Source: JBKPFU01 sp046728975 (GTDB lineage: Bacteria; Actinomycetota; Thermoleophilia; Gaiellales; Gaiellaceae). From it: a stretch of DNA of 33,949 bases. The stretch covers positions 1-33,949 of the forward strand of contig JBKPFU010000177.1 in NCBI GenBank assembly GCA_046728975.1, in the 5' to 3' direction. The notes below the pieces were generated by a model. The model made no database searches, had not been told where the DNA came from, and saw nothing but the letters and a program-made list of their open reading frames with translations. Position 1 is the stretch's first letter, and every line of letters starts with the position of its first letter. The translations under genes were made by a program, and so were the position numbers. Positions 8,085-15,249 of this stretch are shown piece by piece.

Positions 8085-8873
8085 ATGGCTGAGATCGCGG
8101 TCGCGGCAACCGCGCCCTTCGGCGCGGACGTGCTCGCGCGGCTCGCGGCTGAGCAGGAAATCGCCTACGTGCTCACCCGACCCGACAGGCCGCAGGGCCG
8201 CGGCCGCAAGGTCGCACCGCCGCCCGCGAAGCTGAAAGCGGACGAGCTGGGGCTTCCGGTGCGCCAGCCGAACCGCCTCGACGAGTTCGACCCGGAGGTG
8301 CCGACGGTGGTGGCGATCGCCTACGGCCTGCTGATCCCAGCCCCGCTGCTCGAGCGGGCGCTTTGGCTCAACGTCCACCCGTCGCTCCTGCCGAAGTGGC
8401 GCGGCGCCGCGCCGGTCGAGCGATCCCTGATGGCGGGAGAAGACGAGACCGGCGTCAGCATCATCAAGCTCGTCGACGAGCTCGATGCAGGCCCGGTGGC
8501 GGCGCAGGAGTCGTTCGCGATCGGCGCGGCGGACGATGCAGGCGCCGTGTACGCGAGGGCCGCCGAGGTGGCGGCGCGGCTGCTCTCGGATGCCCTCGAG
8601 CGCGAGCCCGAGTTTCGGGAGCAGGAGGGGGAGGCGACGTACGCGGCCAAGATCGGCCCCGCGGACCGGGAGGTCGACCTGACGCGCCCCCAGGACGCCC
8701 TCAACCGTATTCGCGCCCTGTCCCCGCACATCGGCGCGCGCGCCGAGCTGCACGGTCGCCCGGTGACGATCTGGAGGGCGCGGCTCGACGACGGGACGCT
8801 CGTCCCGCTGGACGTCCAGCCCGACGGACGGCGGCGCATGACGTACGAGGAGTTCCTGCGCGGGCTCCGATGA
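8085..8873 (+). CDS. fmt: Methionyl-tRNA formyltransferase
   Basis: Formylates the initiator Met-tRNA using 10-formyl-tetrahydrofolate. The catalytic region is clear: NVHPSLLPKWRGAAP with Asn96 and His98, followed by ELDAGP carrying the catalytic Asp near residue 133. The folate-binding strand VVAIAYGLLIP precedes it. At 262 residues it is about 50 shorter than E. coli Fmt; the shortening is in the C-terminal tRNA-binding domain, which is reduced to about 75 residues. The ATG at 8085 follows the def stop closely, and its own stop overlaps the rsmB ATG (ATGA), so def-fmt-rsmB form one translational unit. Confidence 0.95.
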   Translation: MAEIAVAATAPFGADVLARLAAEQEIAYVLTRPDRPQGRGRKVAPPPAKLKADELGLPVRQPNRLDEFDPEVPTVVAIAYGLLIPAPLLERALWLNVHPSLLPKWRGAAPVERSLMAGEDETGVSIIKLVDELDAGPVAAQESFAIGAADDAGAVYARAAEVAARLLSDALEREPEFREQEGEATYAAKIGPADREVDLTRPQDALNRIRALSPHIGARAELHGRPVTIWRARLDDGTLVPLDVQPDGRRRMTYEEFLRGLR

Positions 8874-10075
8874 TCGCTCCAGCCCGCCGTGCCGCATACG
8901 AGGTCGTGCTGCGGGTGTTCGAGAAGGACGCCTACGCCGATCGCGCCTTCCGCACCGCTGCGGCCCAGCTCGACCGGCGCGATCGCGCGCTGGCGCAGCG
9001 GATCGCTTACGGAACGATCCAACGCGTTCGGACGCTCGACTTCGCCGTGGACGAGCTCGGGAGACGCCCTGTCCGCAAGCTCGATCCGCCCGTGCGTGCG
9101 GCACTGCGCCTCGGCGCCTACCAGCTCGCCGAGCTCGACCTGCCGCACCACGCGATCGTCAACGACTCGGTCGAGCTCGTCCGCGTCGCCGGTCTCGAGC
9201 GCGCCGTCGCCTTCACGAACGCGGTCCTGCGCCGGCTGACCGAAGGACTCCGCCCGCTGATCGACTCGCTGCCGGAGGGCACGCTCAAGCACTCCTACCC
9301 CGACTGGGTCGAGGAGGTCTGGACGCGAGACCTCGGTGGCGAGGAGGCGCTCGCGCTGATGCGGGCGCAGAACAAGCCGGCCGAGACCGTCGTCCGGCTC
9401 GTCCGCGGAGAGGTCGACGGCGAGCCGACCGAGATCCCTCGGGCGTTCCGCGTTGCCGCGGTCGACGAGACTGCGCTCGCCGAGGGCCGAATCTGGCCGC
9501 AGAGCCGCGGCTCGCAGCTGGCAGGCCTCTGCGTCGCGAGCGGGGAGGGCGAACGCGTGCTCGACCTGTGCGCCGCACCCGGCGGCAAGGCGACGATGCT
9601 GAAAGGAGAGGTGACCGCGGTCGATGTCAACCCCGCGCGGGTGCGGGAGCTGCGCGACAACGTGGCGCGCCTCGGGGCTTCGAACGTGCACGTGGTCGAG
9701 GCCGACGGGCGCGCGCTGCCGGCGGAGCTGACCGGCTTCGACCGCGCGCTCGTGGATGCGCCGTGCTCGAACCTCGGCGTCCTCGCCTCGCGCCCGGACG
9801 CGCGCTGGCGCGCCGAGCCGCTCTCTGAGCTGCAGCTCGAGCTGCTGAAGGCGGCCGCCGAGCGCGTGAAACCGGGCGGCAGGATCGTCTACTCCGTTTG
9901 CACGATCAACGCGGACGAGAACCAGGCGATCGTGGACGCGTCGGGGCTCGAGGTCGAGCCGCTCGGCGAGGAATGGCCGCAGTTCCGCCACCCGAGTCGC
10001 CCCGAGTTCCTGCTCACGCTGCCGCATCGCCACCGCACTTCGGGCTTCTTCATCGCCCGGATGCGCGCTCCCTAA
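8870..10075 (+). CDS. rsmB: 16S rRNA m5C967 methyltransferase RsmB
   Basis: 401-residue SAM-dependent RNA cytosine-C5 methyltransferase. The N-terminal third (about 1-140) is a NusB-like RNA-binding domain. The catalytic domain has the SAM loop DLCAAPGGKA near 230, the DAPCSNLG motif near 298 (the Cys needed for product release) and YSVCTI near 340 with the nucleophilic Cys. The ATG at 8870 overlaps the fmt TGA. The order fmt-rsmB (sun) is common in bacteria. The stop TAA at 10073-10075 is part of a TAAGAT hexamer that may serve as the -10 for rpe. Confidence 0.94.
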   Translation: MIAPARRAAYEVVLRVFEKDAYADRAFRTAAAQLDRRDRALAQRIAYGTIQRVRTLDFAVDELGRRPVRKLDPPVRAALRLGAYQLAELDLPHHAIVNDSVELVRVAGLERAVAFTNAVLRRLTEGLRPLIDSLPEGTLKHSYPDWVEEVWTRDLGGEEALALMRAQNKPAETVVRLVRGEVDGEPTEIPRAFRVAAVDETALAEGRIWPQSRGSQLAGLCVASGEGERVLDLCAAPGGKATMLKGEVTAVDVNPARVRELRDNVARLGASNVHVVEADGRALPAELTGFDRALVDAPCSNLGVLASRPDARWRAEPLSELQLELLKAAAERVKPGGRIVYSVCTINADENQAIVDASGLEVEPLGEEWPQFRHPSRPEFLLTLPHRHRTSGFFIARMRAP

Positions 10076-10078
10076 GAT
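10073..10078 (+). promoter_or_regulatory. Candidate -10 (TAAGAT) for rpe
   Basis: TAAGAT overlaps the rsmB stop codon and ends seven bases before the GTG of rpe. No Shine-Dalgarno site precedes that GTG. Confidence 0.35.
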
Positions 10079-10085
10079 CCCGCGC

Positions 10086-10769
10086 GTGGCCTGGCAAGAA
10101 TGGATCCGGGGCGTCGAGGTCGAGCCGTCGCTCTATGCCGCCGACTTCGCGCGGCTCGGCGAGCAGATCGACGAGCTGCTCGCCGTGGGCACGCGGGTCT
10201 TCCACTACGACGTCGGAGACGGCCATTTCGTCGAGCCGATCATCGTCGGGCCGATCGTGCTCGAGTCGATTGCCGACCCGATCCACCACGGCAGCGCTTT
10301 CGTCGACGTCCACCTGATGGTCGAGTCGCCCGAGCGCCACTTCCGGGCCTTCCACCAGGCCGGGGCGGACAGCGTCACCTTCCACTACGAGGCGGTCGAG
10401 GACGTGCGCGCCGCGGCCGAGAAAGCGCGGAACCTCGGGCTCGGCGTCGGCGTCGCGGTGAAACCGCGGACCGCGGTCGAGGAGGTGGCGGAGGCGGCGG
10501 TCGCAGCGGGCGTCGACCTCGTCCTTTGCATGAGCATCGAGCCCGGATACTCGGGACAGCAGTTCATGCCGGACGCGTTCGAGCGGCTTCGGCGATTGCG
10601 CGACGGTCTTCCGGAAGCTGTCCAGCTGCAGGTGGACGGCGGTGTCAACGCAGAGAACATCCGCGCCGCGCGGGAGGCCGGTGCCAATCTGCTCGTCGCG
10701 GCGACCGCGGTGTTCCACGCCGCAGATCCGGCCGCGGCGTATCGCGGCCTCGCGGACGCCGCGCGATGA
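10086..10769 (+). CDS. rpe: Ribulose-phosphate 3-epimerase family protein
   Basis: 227-residue TIM barrel of the Rpe family, which interconverts ribulose-5-phosphate and xylulose-5-phosphate. Visible landmarks are EPSLYAADFARLG, HYDVGDGHFVEP (metal-ligand His and catalytic Asp), DVHLMVESPE, CMSIEPGYSGQQF, and QVDGGVN (second catalytic Asp). Several normally constant positions differ: SILSADF is SLYAADF, DVMDGHF is DVGDGHF, and the phosphate loop VAGSAIF is VAATAVF. So this is a divergent member, and a second rpe may exist elsewhere. The stop overlaps the ribD ATG; ribulose-5-phosphate is also the substrate of RibBA, which fits the riboflavin context. Confidence 0.82.
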   Translation: MAWQEWIRGVEVEPSLYAADFARLGEQIDELLAVGTRVFHYDVGDGHFVEPIIVGPIVLESIADPIHHGSAFVDVHLMVESPERHFRAFHQAGADSVTFHYEAVEDVRAAAEKARNLGLGVGVAVKPRTAVEEVAEAAVAAGVDLVLCMSIEPGYSGQQFMPDAFERLRRLRDGLPEAVQLQVDGGVNAENIRAAREAGANLLVAATAVFHAADPAAAYRGLADAAR

Positions 10770-11698
10770 ACTACATGGAGCGAGCGCTCGAGCTCGCCGA
10801 GCGCGGCCGCGGCACGACGCATCCCAACCCGATCGTCGGCGCCGTCGTCGTCCGCGACGACGAGGTGGTCGGCGAGGGCTGGCACGAGCGGAAAGGGGAG
10901 CCGCACGCGGAGGTGAACGCGCTCCAGGCGGCGGGCGAACGGGCGCGCGGAGCGACCCTGTACGTGTCGCTCGAGCCGTGCGCGAGGTGGGGCGCGACGC
11001 CGCCGTGCGTGGACGCCATCGTCGCCGCGGGCGTCGCCGAAGTGGTGATCGGCGCGGACGACCCGACGCAGGACGGCGTGGCGCCTCTACGAGAGGCCGG
11101 CATAGCCGTCGAGGTGCTCGACCTGTTCGAGGCGCGCCAGCAGAACGAGGCGTGGAGGACGTGGAGCGCCCACGGCCGGCCGTTCGTCACCTACAAGGCC
11201 GCGCTCACGCTCGACGGGCGCATGACTCTGCCGGGCGAGCGCTGGATCTCGGGCGAGGAAAGCCGCCGGCTCGTGCACGAGCTGCGCGCGGCCTCCGACG
11301 CCGTCGCCGTCGGCATGGGCACCGTGCGGGCCGACGATCCTCAGCTCACAGCCCGCGAGGTCGACGCCCCGAAGCAGCCGCGCCGGCTCGCCTTCGGCTC
11401 AGGCCCGCTGCCCGAGGGCTCTGAGCTCGAGCTCCGTTCTGGCGAGCTCGAGGAGGAGCTTCGCGCGCTCGCCGCCGAAGGCGTCCAGTCGCTCCTGCTC
11501 GAAGGAGGCCCGACGCTCGCGACCGCCTTTCTCCGCGCCGATCTGATCGACAAGCTGCTCGTCTTCGTCGCGCCGACGCTTTCGGAAGAGGGGCCGACGC
11601 TGTTCCGCGACGGAGCATCGCCCAAGCGGCTCTTCCGGTTCAGCTCGCGCCGGGTGGGCGAGGACGTGCTGCTAACCGCATACATCCACGCCCCTTGA
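10766..11698 (+). CDS. ribD: Bifunctional riboflavin deaminase/reductase RibD
   Basis: 310-residue fusion catalysing the second and third steps of riboflavin synthesis. The deaminase half has the zinc site: HAEV with His47 and catalytic Glu49, EPC with Cys72, and TPPC with Cys81. The usual His after EPCS is not kept (EPCARWG). The reductase half starts near residue 140 with YKAALTLDGRM and has the VGMGTVRADDPQL and EGGPTLATAFL motifs. Length is about 50 residues below the usual 360, trimmed within the reductase half. It starts at ATG 10766 in an ATGA overlap with rpe. ribE, ribBA and ribH lie 1.7 kb downstream after three unrelated genes. Confidence 0.94.
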   Translation: MNYMERALELAERGRGTTHPNPIVGAVVVRDDEVVGEGWHERKGEPHAEVNALQAAGERARGATLYVSLEPCARWGATPPCVDAIVAAGVAEVVIGADDPTQDGVAPLREAGIAVEVLDLFEARQQNEAWRTWSAHGRPFVTYKAALTLDGRMTLPGERWISGEESRRLVHELRAASDAVAVGMGTVRADDPQLTAREVDAPKQPRRLAFGSGPLPEGSELELRSGELEEELRALAAEGVQSLLLEGGPTLATAFLRADLIDKLLVFVAPTLSEEGPTLFRDGASPKRLFRFSSRRVGEDVLLTAYIHAP

Positions 11699-11767
11699 GC
11701 AGAACTGCCGGCCTCGACCTCAGCAGCCTGATATAGACAGCAGGCGGTCCGACGAAAGGGGGAAACG

Positions 11768-11971
11768 ATGATCGACTACGGGGGCGAGGTCGAGCTTCGC
11801 GAGCACGTCGCGCGGTACCTCCTGCGGGCGGCGGTCGCCAGCCTGCCCACAGGCGTGCTGGAGACGCTGAACGAGATGAGCGAGGAGGAGCTGGCCGTTC
11901 TCGACCGCGTCGGGACCAGCTTCCACGAGGCGAACGCCGAGGCCTACATGTGGCCTCCCGGCGTTCATTGA
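11768..11971 (+). CDS. Small protein of unknown function (67 residues)
   Basis: Starts at ATG 11768 with one of the best Shine-Dalgarno sites of the window (AAAGGGGG eight bases before the ATG), in contrast to the many starts without one. The product is acidic and helical (LREHVARYLLRAAV...) with no membrane segment and no recognised domain; a GATATAGAC stretch about 35 bases upstream may be a promoter. Its end overlaps the next gene: if that gene uses the GTG at 11950 the overlap is 22 bases, and a TTGA junction offers a second coupled start. Probably co-translated with the haem-oxygenase-like protein. I do not recognise the family. Confidence 0.7.
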   Translation: MIDYGGEVELREHVARYLLRAAVASLPTGVLETLNEMSEEELAVLDRVGTSFHEANAEAYMWPPGVH

Positions 11972-12687
11972 CAGGCATCGGCACGGCTCGCGCGAAGGGC
12001 ACCCGCGCCGAAACCGAAACGAACGCCGGCAGTGCAAGCCGGCGCCTCCGGGCGAAGATCGCTCTCGCGGTCCCGCCGTACGCCGAAGCGTGCCGCGCCC
12101 TGTACGAGGATCCGCGCATCGCCGACCTCTGGCCGGAATATCTGGGCCTCCAGCATCAGATCATCCGCGCGACCGTGCCGCTGACGGAAGCCGCACTCGA
12201 GCAGGGGCGCCGGCTGTCAACGGGCGACCCGATCGGCCCGCCGCTCGTCGAGTACCTCGAGGAACACGTCGACGAGGAGCGCGGCCACGATGACGACCTG
12301 CTCGACGATCTGGAGGCGCTCGGCCGCGATCGGCGTGCCGTCCTTGCCCAAATGCCTTCTCCGACGGTGGCGAGCCTTGTCGGCTGCCAGTACTACTGGA
12401 TTTTCCACCACCACCCGATCGCGTTCCTCGGCTACGTCGGGTTGATGGAGGGCTACCCGCCACAGCCGGACGTGATCGAGGCGCTGATTGCGAAGACGGG
12501 GCATCCGCGCGAGGGGTTCCGCACGTACGCCGAGCACGGTGAGCTCGACCCCGGGCACCGAGACCATCTCGACGAGACGCTCGACTCACTTCCTCTGACG
12601 CCGGAGCACGAGGCGGTCATCGGCGTATCCGCGCTGGCGACGACGATGCTTGCGGCGCGGGCAGTCGAGGAGCTCCTGGCCGGCTAA
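11950..12687 (+). CDS. Haem-oxygenase-like iron-containing redox protein
   Basis: 245-residue all-helical protein resembling the 'iron-containing redox enzyme' (Haem_oxygenas_2 / HDO) group. Evidence: EYLEEHVDEERGHDDDLL near residue 100, a central YYWIFHHHPIAFLGYVGLME, and YAEHGELDPGHRDHLDETL near 190; these supply Glu, His and Asp residues spaced like the helix-borne di-iron ligands of that fold. Members oxidise or fragment varied substrates, so the reaction cannot be predicted. The first about 35 residues are a low-complexity Arg/Thr tail. GTG 11950 has GAGG upstream; TTG 11968 overlapping the preceding stop is an alternative. It converges on the methyltransferase gene with a 4-base overlap. 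Confidence 0.72.
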   Translation: MASRRSLTGIGTARAKGTRAETETNAGSASRRLRAKIALAVPPYAEACRALYEDPRIADLWPEYLGLQHQIIRATVPLTEAALEQGRRLSTGDPIGPPLVEYLEEHVDEERGHDDDLLDDLEALGRDRRAVLAQMPSPTVASLVGCQYYWIFHHHPIAFLGYVGLMEGYPPQPDVIEALIAKTGHPREGFRTYAEHGELDPGHRDHLDETLDSLPLTPEHEAVIGVSALATTMLAARAVEELLAG

Positions 12688-13427
12688 GCCTTCTCGTAGA
12701 GCGAGATGTGGCTCTCGCTCCGATCGTTGAACGGCTCGCGCTTCCAGTTCTCCCACCGCTCGCGCAGGCGCAGGCCGGCGAGCTCGGCCATCAGGTTGAA
12801 CTCGCCCGGCCAGACCTCGCGGCCGTAGGTCGGGTTCAAGCGGATCCCCTCGCGGTCGATGTGAACGTGCTGCGATGTCAGCGTCTGGTCGACGAGGCTG
12901 TAATTCGTGACCTCGAGATCGACCGAGTCGGCGTCGACGTTCCAGATCCCGACGCGTTGGCGGCCACGCTCGTACCGGCTCGGGTTTGGCACCCACGCCT
13001 CGAGGAGGAAGACGCCGTCGTCGGTGAGGCGGTCGGCGACATTTCGGAAGCAGCGGACCTGGTCCTCCTGCGTCCCCAGCAGGAAGAACGTGTTGAAGAC
13101 GACGAAGATCAGCTTGAACCGGCCTTCGACCGCCACCTCGGCGAAGTCGCCGATCGTCACCGGGATCTCGTCACCGCCCGGCTTGGCGCGCAGCCGTTCC
13201 ACCATCGCCTGGGAGGCGTCGATCCCGTGCACCTCGACACCCTTCTCCAGCAATGGCAGCGCCACGCGCCCGGTGCCGATGCCGAGCTCCAGCGCCGGGC
13301 CGCCGGCCGCGACCTCAGCCAGCGCGGCGACCGCCTCGTCGGTGTTGAGCCGGCGAAGCTTCTCGTTGAAAGCGTCGTACGTCTCGGCGGCGGCTTCGCC
13401 GTACGTTTCGGGGCCGTATCGCTCCAT
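12684..13427 (-). CDS. Class I SAM-dependent methyltransferase, substrate unknown
   Basis: 247-residue cytoplasmic protein with the Rossmann methyltransferase pattern: motif I ALELGIGTGRVALPL near residue 45, acidic end of strand 2 in VHGIDASQAMVERL, and a motif-IV-like FKLIFVVFNTFFLL. The C-terminal third is beta-rich (VDLEVTNYSLVDQTL...). Such proteins are numerous and the substrate cannot be inferred. It is transcribed leftward; its ATG (13427) lies exactly 18 bp from the ribE GTG (13445), with a symmetrical TAGCCTA between them. Confidence 0.82.
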   Translation of the reverse strand: MERYGPETYGEAAAETYDAFNEKLRRLNTDEAVAALAEVAAGGPALELGIGTGRVALPLLEKGVEVHGIDASQAMVERLRAKPGGDEIPVTIGDFAEVAVEGRFKLIFVVFNTFFLLGTQEDQVRCFRNVADRLTDDGVFLLEAWVPNPSRYERGRQRVGIWNVDADSVDLEVTNYSLVDQTLTSQHVHIDREGIRLNPTYGREVWPGEFNLMAELAGLRLRERWENWKREPFNDRSESHISLYEKA

Positions 13428-13432
13428 CCGGC

Positions 13433-13439
13433 TAGCCTA
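13433..13439. promoter_or_regulatory. Symmetric divergent -10 element (ribE and methyltransferase)
   Basis: The heptamer TAGCCTA reads TAGCCT on the plus strand, six bases before the ribE GTG. On the minus strand it reads TAGGCT, six bases before the methyltransferase ATG. Start codons are 18 bp apart. Neither gene has a Shine-Dalgarno site in the 17-bp gap, so leaderless divergent transcription from one element is likely. Confidence 0.5.
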
Positions 13440-13444
13440 ATCAC

Positions 13445-13996
13445 GTGTTCACCGGCATCGTTCGCGAGCGCGCCACGGTCGAATCATTCGAGAACGGGCG
13501 CCTCGTCGTGCAAACCGAGCTCGCCCCCTCGATCGGCGACTCGATCTCCGTCGACGGCGTCTGCCTCACGGTCGTGGAGGCGGAGAACGGGCGGATCGCC
13601 TTCGACGTCGTTCCGGAATCGCTTGCCCGCGCCAAGCCGTTCGGCCCGCAAGTGAATCTGGAGCCGGCGCTGCGGGCGGGCGATCCGCTGGGCGGGCACT
13701 ACGTCCAGGGACACGTGGACGCGAAAGGCCGCGTGCGCTCCGTAGGCGAGCCGGTGTGGATCGACGCCTCCCCCGAGATCCTCCGCTACTGCGTCGAGAA
13801 GGGCTCGGTCGCCGTCGACGGTGTCGCGCTCACGATCACGGGGCTCGACAAGACCGGCTTCGCCGTCGCGCTCGTGCCGCACACGCTGGAGGTGACGACC
13901 CTGGCCGACCTCGAGCCGGGCACCGAGGTGAACCTGGAGGTCGACGTGCTGGCGAAGTACGTCGAACGGCTCCTGGTTACGATGGGTCGAAGATGA
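13445..13996 (+). CDS. ribE: Riboflavin synthase alpha chain
   Basis: Dismutates two molecules of 6,7-dimethyl-8-ribityllumazine into riboflavin and the pyrimidinedione precursor. The 183-residue protein has the two internal lumazine-binding repeats: MFTGIVRERATV...SISVDGVCLTV at the N-terminus, and GHVDAKGRV...SVAVDGVALTI from about residue 85. Start GTG 13445 gives the invariant MFTGIV. The C-terminus is somewhat shorter than the usual 195-215 residues. Its TGA overlaps the ribBA ATG (ATGA), so ribE-ribBA-ribH are coupled. No FMN riboswitch can fit in the 17-bp upstream gap. Confidence 0.95.
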   Translation: MFTGIVRERATVESFENGRLVVQTELAPSIGDSISVDGVCLTVVEAENGRIAFDVVPESLARAKPFGPQVNLEPALRAGDPLGGHYVQGHVDAKGRVRSVGEPVWIDASPEILRYCVEKGSVAVDGVALTITGLDKTGFAVALVPHTLEVTTLADLEPGTEVNLEVDVLAKYVERLLVTMGRR

Positions 13997-15249
13997 GTCA
14001 CGAAGTCGACGCAACAACGGCCTTCTCGAGCGTCGAGGAGGCGATCGAGGACATCCGCCAGGGCAAGTTCGTGGTCGTCGTCGACGCTGCCGACCGCGAA
14101 AACGAGGGCGACCTGACGATCGCGGCCCAGTTCGCGACGCCGGAGGCGATCAACTTCATGGCGACGCACGGCCGAGGCCTGATCTGTCTCTGCCTCACCG
14201 ACGAACGCGTCGCCGACCTGCGCCTGCGCCAGATGACCGAGCGCAACGAGACGCCGTACGGAACGGCGTTCACGATCTCCGTCGAGGCGCGCGAGGGGAT
14301 CTCGACCGGGATCTCGGCCCACGACCGCTCTCGAACGATTCAGGTCGCGATCGACCCGTCGAAGGGCCCGAACGACCTCGTCCAGCCCGGCCACGTATTT
14401 CCGCTCAAGGCGCGCCGCGGCGGCGTGTTGGAGCGAAGCGGACAGACGGAGGCCGCGGTCGATCTCGCGCGGCTCGCGGGGCTCAACCCGGCGGGCGTCG
14501 TCTGCGAGATCATGAACGAGGACGGAACGATGGCGCGGGTCCGCGACCTCGTCCCGTACTGCCGGCGGCACGGGCTGAAGATGATCACCGTTGCCGGCTT
14601 GATCGAGTACCGTCGCCGGACGGAGAAGCTCGTCGAGCGGACCGTCTCGGTGCGGCTTCCGACCGCCTACGGCGAGTTCACGGCGGTCGCGTTCCGGGAG
14701 AAGCTGACCGGCAAGCACCACCTCGCGCTCGTCAAAGGCGACGTCGACGGCGTGCGGGACGTGCTCGTCCGCGTCCACTCGGAGTGCCTGACCGGGGACG
14801 TCTTCCACTCGATTCGCTGCGACTGCGGCGAGCAGCTCGACCAGGCGCTGACGCGGATCGGCGCCGAGGAGCGCGGAGTGCTTCTGTACATGGCGCAGGA
14901 AGGCCGCGGGATCGGCCTGCTGAACAAGCTGAAGGCTTACGAGCTGCAGGAGAACGGGTTCGACACCGTCGACGCCAATCTCGAGCTGGGCTTCCCGGCC
15001 GACGCCCGCGACTGGGGTATCGGCAGCCAGATCCTCGCCGACCTCGGGCTGTCGACGATCCGAATCCTCACCAACAACCCGAAGAAGATCAGCGGTCTGG
15101 AAGGATTCGGGCTCACAGTGGTCGAGCAGCTGCCGATCGAGGTCCCGCCGAACGCCGAGAATCGGCGCTATTTGCAGGCAAAACGCGACAAGCTTGCGCA
15201 CAAGCTGCACCACCAGGATCTTCGGTTCGATCCGGAGCCGCGCGAGTGA
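13993..15249 (+). CDS. ribBA: RibBA: DHBP synthase / GTP cyclohydrolase II fusion
   Basis: 418-residue bifunctional enzyme supplying both precursors of riboflavin. The N-terminal RibB domain (about 10-205) has DRENEGDL (34-41), GISTGISAHDR near 105 and RRGGVLERSG. The normally conserved His of the RxGHTEA motif is Gln here (Q151, codon CAG at 14443-14445). The C-terminal RibA domain (about 210-405) has the zinc cysteines C265, C276 and C278 (SEC...RCDC), EGRGIGLLNKLKAY and TNNPKK, all intact. So GTP cyclohydrolase activity looks secure, while DHBP synthase activity needs testing. ATG 13993 overlaps the ribE stop; the TGA overlaps the ribH GTG. Confidence 0.95.
   Translation: MSHEVDATTAFSSVEEAIEDIRQGKFVVVVDAADRENEGDLTIAAQFATPEAINFMATHGRGLICLCLTDERVADLRLRQMTERNETPYGTAFTISVEAREGISTGISAHDRSRTIQVAIDPSKGPNDLVQPGHVFPLKARRGGVLERSGQTEAAVDLARLAGLNPAGVVCEIMNEDGTMARVRDLVPYCRRHGLKMITVAGLIEYRRRTEKLVERTVSVRLPTAYGEFTAVAFREKLTGKHHLALVKGDVDGVRDVLVRVHSECLTGDVFHSIRCDCGEQLDQALTRIGAEERGVLLYMAQEGRGIGLLNKLKAYELQENGFDTVDANLELGFPADARDWGIGSQILADLGLSTIRILTNNPKKISGLEGFGLTVVEQLPIEVPPNAENRRYLQAKRDKLAHKLHHQDLRFDPEPRE

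Noticed and set aside
7284..9104. Long minus-strand open frame (606 codons) opposite priA end, def and fmt
   Set aside because: It is antisense to three well-identified genes, its translation is Arg-rich low-complexity with no domain, and long antisense frames are expected at this G+C content. The same applies to 2354-3544, 8321-10033, 13786-15333 and 22253-23410 on the minus strand.
13428..13444. FMN riboswitch expected upstream of riboflavin genes
   Set aside because: Only 17 bases separate ribE from the divergent gene, and the regions before ribD and rpe are coding or overlapping. No RFN-element core sequence was seen anywhere in the window by eye.
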